From the NCBI GenBank assembly GCA_025929895.1, contig JAICPI010000016.1, positions 1 through 45,707 of the forward strand: a stretch of DNA of 45,707 nt, written 5' to 3'. The translations under genes and the position numbers were made by a program. The DNA is from Thermoleophilia bacterium. GTDB lineage: Bacteria > Actinomycetota > Thermoleophilia > Gaiellales > Gaiellaceae. The notes below the pieces were generated by a model. That model searched no databases, was not told where the DNA came from, and worked only from the letters and a program-made list of their open reading frames with translations. This document shows, in pieces, positions 42,405 through 45,707 of this stretch; the first letter of the stretch is position 1, and each line of letters starts with the position of its first letter.

Positions 42405-43342
42405 GCCGCCGCTCCGACGACGTCGAGCGCGTGGGGGACGACGGTCAGCTCGACCGTGTCCCCGAAGGTGGTGGTGTCGGCGATGATCGGGGAGCGCCCG
42501 CGCGTCGCGATCCGGACGGTGCGGACGCGGGTGTGCGTGACGCCCGGGCGGCCGAGGTGCGTGCCGCGCCGCAGGCGCGGGATCATCGAGAGCAGCGCGC
42601 CGCGGCCGGCGTCGATCGTGACCACGTCGAGGAGCCCGTCGCCGGGGTCGGCCGGGGCGACGCGGAGGCCCGGCCCGAAGAGCGGCATGTTCGCGACGAA
42701 GAGCTGGCCGATCCGGCCGAGGCGGCAGGAGCCGTCGAGCGAGAGGGCGGCGGTGAAGGGCTCGAAGCGGGCGACGGCGGCGAGGCCCGCGCGGAGGGCG
42801 GCTCGGGTGTCCGTGGAGTTGACGCCGGTGTAGCGGGAGCGGGCGATCGCGTGGAAGCCGGCGCTGACGCCCTCGACGGCGAGGTAGCGGCTCGAGCCGT
42901 CGCTCACGGCGATCGCGTCGAGCGGGCGGGTCTCGCCCTCGACGGCGAGGCGGGCGGCGGCGGCGAAGTCGGTGGGGATCCCGAGGCTGCGCGCGACGTT
43001 GTTCGCGCCTCCGGCGGGAATCAGGGCGAGCTCGGCGCGGAACTCGGAGTTGGCGGCGGCGTGCAGCGACCCGTCGCCCCCGAGCAGCACGACGCGCCGC
43101 TCAGCCGTGGCGAGTGCGTCGTCGAGCTCTTCGAGGGACGTCGTCAGGCGGGTCTCGACGCGCGCTCCGATCGTGCGGAGCAGCTGCGCCGAGTCTGCGA
43201 AGAGGGAGGGCCGGCGCGTCAATCCACTCGCGTTCCCGTTCGCGACCAGGAGGAGGTGGGGCGACAGCGAGCGGAGACGCGCCGGGCGGGGAGCCGCAAC
43301 GGGGCGGGGGAGGGAGATGGGAAGCGCATGCGTTGCGGTCAT
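42401..43342 (-). CDS. diacylglycerol kinase family lipid kinase, second copy
   Basis: A 313-residue lipid kinase related to, but distinct from, the one at 36946. Basic Pro/Arg N-terminus (1-25), then LLLVANGNASG (30-40), the nucleotide motif GGDGSLHAAAN (88-98) and PAGGANNVARSLG (109-121), where GGANNVA stands for the usual GTANDFA. The C-terminal beta domain includes QLFVANMPLFGPGLRVAPADPGDGLLDVVTI. The stop overlaps the start of the MFS-PAP2-GT2 gene by 4 bp (ATGA), so the two are translationally coupled. Together they suggest a pathway that makes or turns over phosphorylated lipid carriers. A GGATCC lies just upstream of the ATG 43342 as a weak ribosome site. Confidence 0.88.
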   Translation of the reverse strand: MTATHALPISLPRPVAAPRPARLRSLSPHLLLVANGNASGLTRRPSLFADSAQLLRTIGARVETRLTTSLEELDDALATAERRVVLLGGDGSLHAAANSEFRAELALIPAGGANNVARSLGIPTDFAAAARLAVEGETRPLDAIAVSDGSSRYLAVEGVSAGFHAIARSRYTGVNSTDTRAALRAGLAAVARFEPFTAALSLDGSCRLGRIGQLFVANMPLFGPGLRVAPADPGDGLLDVVTIDAGRGALLSMIPRLRRGTHLGRPGVTHTRVRTVRIATRGRSPIIADTTTFGDTVELTVVPHALDVVGAAA

Positions 43343-43396
43343 GGGAGGATCCTGCTCCCACGACGGATGGGCGCCCAGGCGGCTTCCAGGTGTCTG

Positions 43397-43418
43397 GGGG
43401 TGCGGTTGACCGCACCCC
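43397..43418. repeat. hairpin with GGTGCGG/CCGCACC core
   Basis: GGGGTGCGG-TTGA-CCGCACCCC, perfect 9-bp stem with 4-nt loop, upstream of the histidine phosphatase. It shares the GGTGCGG/CCGCACC core with the hairpin at 27391-27413. Confidence 0.5.
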
Positions 43419-43424
43419 TACGCT
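43419..43424 (+). promoter_or_regulatory. -10 element of the histidine phosphatase gene
   Basis: TACGCT ends 6 nt before the GTG at 43431 and begins right after the hairpin. Confidence 0.4.
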
Positions 43425-43430
43425 GGGACC

Positions 43431-44030
43431 GTGCAGACCGCGATCCTGGCCCGCCACGGGGAGAGCGAGCTCTCCGTCCGGGGCGCGATGAACGGCGATC
43501 CGGGCATCGCGTGCCCGCTGACCGACGAGGGGGAGGCCCAGGCCCGTCGGCTCGCGGAGACCCTTCAGGAGACCCAGATCGACCTCTGCATCGTCACCGA
43601 GTTCGCCCGCACCCGCGAGACGGCCGACCTCGCTCTGGCCGGGCGGGACGTCCCCCGCCTCGTCGTCCCCGAGCTGAACGACATCCGGGTCGGCGACTTC
43701 GAGGGCGGGCCGCTCGAGGTCTACCGCGCCTGGGCCCGGGAGCGCTCCCCCGTCGAGGTGCCGCCTGGCGGGGGCGACAGCAGGGCGGGGGCGGCCGAAC
43801 GCTACGTACGCGGCTTCCGGGTCGTCCTGGGGCGCCCCGAGGAGACGGTGCTGGTCGTCGCCCACAGCCTCCCGATCCGCTACCTGCTCCTCGCCGCCGA
43901 GGGCGTGACCCCGAGACCGTTTGCCGAGGCGGTCGAGTACGCGACGCCGCTCCGGCTGGAGCGGGACGAGCTCGAGCGCGCCGTCGGGCGGCTCGAGCGC
44001 TGGGCGCGCAGGCCCGCCTGGGCGCCTTGA
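43431..44030 (+). CDS. histidine phosphatase superfamily protein
   Basis: A 199-residue phosphoglycerate-mutase-like phosphatase. The phosphorylated histidine is in RHGES (R8, H9, G10, E11), with TEFARTRETADLAL, the acidic ELNDIRVGDFEG block and the second histidine in VVAHSLPIRYLLL. It dephosphorylates small molecules or acts as a mutase; the subgroup is broad (cobalamin phosphatase CobC, GpmB-like). GTG start, leaderless-like. It lies just after the lipid kinase on the opposite strand (88-bp gap that carries the hairpin and -10) and before the ArsR gene (34-bp gap). Confidence 0.88.
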   Translation: MQTAILARHGESELSVRGAMNGDPGIACPLTDEGEAQARRLAETLQETQIDLCIVTEFARTRETADLALAGRDVPRLVVPELNDIRVGDFEGGPLEVYRAWARERSPVEVPPGGGDSRAGAAERYVRGFRVVLGRPEETVLVVAHSLPIRYLLLAAEGVTPRPFAEAVEYATPLRLERDELERAVGRLERWARRPAWAP

Positions 44031-44053
44031 CCGCGCGAGTATTTAATGCAATA

Positions 44054-44063
44054 GTTATATAAC
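44054..44063. promoter_or_regulatory. AT-rich palindrome in the ArsR promoter
   Basis: GTTATATAAC, a perfect 10-bp palindrome, lies directly before the ArsR ATG at 44065, in the most AT-rich stretch of the window. It could be the ArsR operator and contain the -10 (TATATA at 44056-44061, or TAGTTA at 44052-44057, 7 nt before the ATG). Confidence 0.5.
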
Positions 44064-44064
44064 A

Positions 44065-44394
44065 ATGTCGTTAACCGAGACGTTCGCCGCCCTGGGCGAC
44101 CCGACCCGCCTGGCGATCCTCGAGCGGCTCGCCGAGGGCGACGCGACGGTCAAGCAGCTTGCGGAGCCGTTCTCCGTGAGCCTGCCGGCGATCTCGCGCC
44201 ACCTGAAGGTGCTCGAGCAAGCCGGCCTGATCACGCGTGGACGGGCGGCGCAGTCGCGACCGAGCAGCCTGCGAGTCGAGGCTCTCGAGGAGGCAACGAT
44301 GTGGATGGACGCTCGACGTGAGCTGTGGGAGGGCCGGATCGACCGGCTCGACCGGCACCTGCGGCAGATCCAGAAGGGACAAGACCATGAGTGA
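44065..44394 (+). CDS. ArsR-family transcriptional regulator
   Basis: A 109-residue winged-helix repressor. The helix-turn-helix includes LGDPTRLAILERLAEGDATVKQLAEPFSVSLPAISRHLKVLEQAGLITRGR (about 10-60), the classic ArsR pattern. The metal-binding cysteines of arsenic sensors are absent (no cysteines at all), so it is a non-metal sensor, like others paired with SRPBCC genes. The C-terminal part (about 75-109) is helical, RRELWEGRIDRLDRHLRQIQKGQDHE. It overlaps the SRPBCC gene by 8 bp, an operon seen widely. Probably autoregulates through the AT-rich palindrome just upstream. Confidence 0.92.
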   Translation: MSLTETFAALGDPTRLAILERLAEGDATVKQLAEPFSVSLPAISRHLKVLEQAGLITRGRAAQSRPSSLRVEALEEATMWMDARRELWEGRIDRLDRHLRQIQKGQDHE

Positions 44395-44860
44395 CATGCC
44401 AACCGCGCAGGACCAGCAGGTCCTGATCACGCGCGTCTTCGACGCGCCGCTCGACCTGGTGTTCCAGGCCTGGACCGATCCCGACCAGGTGGCGCAGTGG
44501 TATGGCCCCGACGGGTTCGACACCCCGCGCGAGTCGGTCACGATCGAGCTCCGGGTCGGTGGCCGCTACGAGCTCGAGATGGTCAAGCGGGCGTCGGGCG
44601 CGAGGTTCCCCGTGCGCTACGAGGTGATCGAGCTCGACCCACCGCGCCTGCTCGTGCTGAGGAGCGAGCCGATGCCGCAGGTCGGGATGCACGAGCCGAC
44701 GGTCACCCGGATCGAGCTGCACGATCACGGGGAGAAGACGCGAATGAGCCTGAGCGACGGGCCGTATACGCAGTCCGCGCACGCCGAGGCGGGCTGGAAC
44801 GCGGCGTTCGTCAAGCTCGACGCGGTGCTGCGAGGAGACCTAGCCCGTTCGGGCGATTGA
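44387..44860 (+). CDS. SRPBCC/AHSA1-like protein
   Basis: A 157-residue SRPBCC-fold protein of the AHSA1 (Aha1 C-terminal-like) group. The entry VLITRVFDAPLDLVFQAWTDPDQVAQWYGPDGF is the family signature, then VGGRYELEMVKRASGARFPV and the C-terminal HAEAGWNAAFVKLDAVL helix. These proteins bind hydrophobic ligands and are very often partnered with ArsR regulators as here. ATG 44387 lies in the end of arsR (8-bp overlap). Ligand unknown. Confidence 0.9.
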   Translation: MSDMPTAQDQQVLITRVFDAPLDLVFQAWTDPDQVAQWYGPDGFDTPRESVTIELRVGGRYELEMVKRASGARFPVRYEVIELDPPRLLVLRSEPMPQVGMHEPTVTRIELHDHGEKTRMSLSDGPYTQSAHAEAGWNAAFVKLDAVLRGDLARSGD

Positions 44861-44886
44861 CGCCCGCTCGGGAGCGCCGATGATTC
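44857..44886 (+). promoter_or_regulatory. promoter of the secreted protein gene
   Basis: TTGACG (44857-44862), 18-nt spacer, TGATTC (44881-44886), 7 nt before the GTG at 44894. The -10 is weak. Confidence 0.35.
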
Positions 44887-44893
44887 GCCTGGC

Positions 44894-45355
44894 GTGCGTA
44901 CCGGCCTGATCGCGGCGGGGCTGGCGCTCTTCGCTGCGGCCGTCCTCCTCACGGGGAGCGGTCGCGCGCGGAGCGCCACGGTCGCGCATACCTGCTCGGC
45001 GACCGACCGGCAGTTCATCTCGAAGGTCGAGCTGAACATGACCGCGCTCGGGGCCTGGGGCGACGACTACCGGCGCGGCGACGTGACGGAGGACGAGGTG
45101 GTCGCGGAGGCGGTCCGGGCCGCGAAGCGGGTCGAGAAGCTCAACCCGAGCGACCCGTCCCTGAAGCAGGCCAAGGTGCTCGTCGCCGGGGTCTTCACCG
45201 AGTACGGCCGCGGGATGCGGGCGAAGGCGAAGAAGCTCGACGCCGCGCCGCACATGTACCGCGCGTACGGCCTGGCGAACTTCGCGTTCGACGTCCTGTC
45301 GGAGGCAGAGCCCGGGCTGCGCTCCCGCGGCTGCGACGTCTCCGGGCTGCTCTAG
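44894..45355 (+). CDS. secreted protein of unknown function
   Basis: A 153-residue protein from GTG 44894 with a signal peptide (TGLIAAGLALFAAAVLLTG). The mature part is helical, Lys/Ala-rich, with a CSATDRQFISKVELNMTALG block near the start and a C-terminal segment ending in RSRGCDVSGLL, so the two cysteines may bond. It has no recognisable domain. It is the last gene before the repeat cluster and the low-complexity contig end. Predicted extracellular or membrane-anchored. Function unknown. Confidence 0.65.
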   Translation: MRTGLIAAGLALFAAAVLLTGSGRARSATVAHTCSATDRQFISKVELNMTALGAWGDDYRRGDVTEDEVVAEAVRAAKRVEKLNPSDPSLKQAKVLVAGVFTEYGRGMRAKAKKLDAAPHMYRAYGLANFAFDVLSEAEPGLRSRGCDVSGLL

Positions 45356-45486
45356 ACACGGTCGCCTCACCGCCGTCCCCACCCGGTGTCTGACACCGGT
45401 GTCTGACACCGGCGCACGAACGAACCGGCGAGAGCAATGTTTCCGCCTTCGGTGTCTGACACCGGTGGGCTCAGGTGTCAGACACC
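45356..45486. repeat. cluster of four GGTGTCTGACACC palindromes
   Basis: Copies at 45385-45397, 45398-45410 (touching the first) and 45451-45463; a fourth with A in the centre (GGTGTCAGACACC) at 45474-45486. Each is a perfect 6-bp inverted repeat about one central base. It may be a REP-like element or a protein-binding array. No gene is visible here; only a non-coding frame spans it. A CRISPR array is unlikely, as spacers and repeats are the wrong size. Confidence 0.75.
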
Positions 45487-45707
45487 GAGGGCACGTGGCC
45501 GGACCGCGGCGCGGGCGGCGGCCCCCGGGAGGGGGGCCGCGCGGGGGTTGACCGGGGGGGCGGGGGGCGGGGGGGGCCCCGGGGGGGGGGGGCCGGCGGG
45601 GGGGGGGCGGGGGGGGGGGGCCGCCGCCAAGCCGCCCCCCCCCCGGGGCGGGGGTTGTGGCAGCCGGCGGTGACAGCGGGGGCCCCCCCCCCCCCCGGGA
45701 GACCCCC
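45487..45707. other. low-complexity G/C-homopolymer contig end
   Basis: After about 45,500 the sequence becomes long runs of G or C with little else, unlike the rest of the window. This is likely a sequencing or assembly artefact. No feature should be read from it. Confidence 0.8.

Noticed and set aside
39687-42833. 1048-residue plus-strand frame antisense to the fusion
   Set aside because: Highly charged Arg/Glu/Asp/His composition without hydrophobic or domain pattern; a mirror of the MFS-PAP2-GT2 gene.
45385-45486. CRISPR array
   Set aside because: Repeats are 13-bp palindromes with irregular, partly zero spacing; there are no cas genes.

Overview
The window is a 45.7-kb piece of a very GC-rich, densely packed bacterial chromosome. 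The gene content suggests an actinobacterium: Ku without archaeal features, VanW/G5-type wall proteins, L,D-transpeptidase, NlpC/P60 and 3D-domain wall hydrolases, a DUF2339/DUF3999 pair, and a FadR-like TetR with acyl-CoA genes. Many starts are GTG or TTG and many transcripts look leaderless. By overall gene style I would guess class Thermoleophilia (Gaiellales or Solirubrobacterales); that is inference, since no rRNA is present. I see no phage, IS element or CRISPR array. The right-hand end (about 45,490 onward) breaks down into G and C homopolymers and looks like an unreliable contig end.

Layout. 1-5.3 kb: end of truA, a lipoprotein, a HAD phosphatase, ligA, and a D-Ala-D-Ala carboxypeptidase. 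5.3-9.0 kb: an orphan NarL-type response regulator and two divergent cell-wall hydrolases that share a coiled-coil module, then DUF4396 and a small secreted protein. 9.0-13.5 kb: a long-chain acyl-CoA synthetase, Ku, a 56-aa HTH-like protein behind a probable attenuator, an alpha/beta hydrolase, tRNA-Pro(CGG) and a CoA-binding protein. 13.5-18.7 kb: a HAD hydrolase, a TolB-propeller/lysyl-oxidase fusion, a CaiB-type CoA transferase, a TetR regulator and an enolase-superfamily enzyme. 18.7-30.6 kb: a cyclase-ATPase-TPR signalling protein, two acyl-CoA dehydrogenases, an SRPBCC protein, a compact GH3 enzyme, a patatin-like lipase, an SDR, a VanW protein and a hotdog thioesterase. 30.6-36.9 kb: the DUF2339/DUF3999 pair, an L,D-transpeptidase and a secreted metallophosphoesterase. 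36.9-43.4 kb: a lipid-phosphate block with two diacylglycerol-kinase-like lipid kinases, a nucleoside phosphorylase, a GNAT, a PAP2 phosphatase and a three-domain MFS-PAP2-GT2 fusion. 43.4-45.4 kb: a histidine phosphatase, an ArsR-SRPBCC operon and a secreted protein.

How genes may work together. A FadR-like TetR site (TTGACTGANNNGTCAATC) overlaps the tetR start and recurs 9.4 kb away between the patatin and an acyl-CoA dehydrogenase. This points to a small lipid-catabolism regulon of CoA transferase, lipase and dehydrogenase. The MFS-PAP2-GT2 protein, translationally coupled to a lipid kinase, looks like a polyprenyl-phosphate or lipid-linked sugar machine and is the best candidate here for an undescribed system. 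Across the window, start codons are repeatedly preceded by a TANNNT -10 element 6-8 nt upstream and no Shine-Dalgarno. Five divergent pairs are packed around overlapping -10 boxes, and several genes appear to use non-canonical ATC, ATT or CTG starts.
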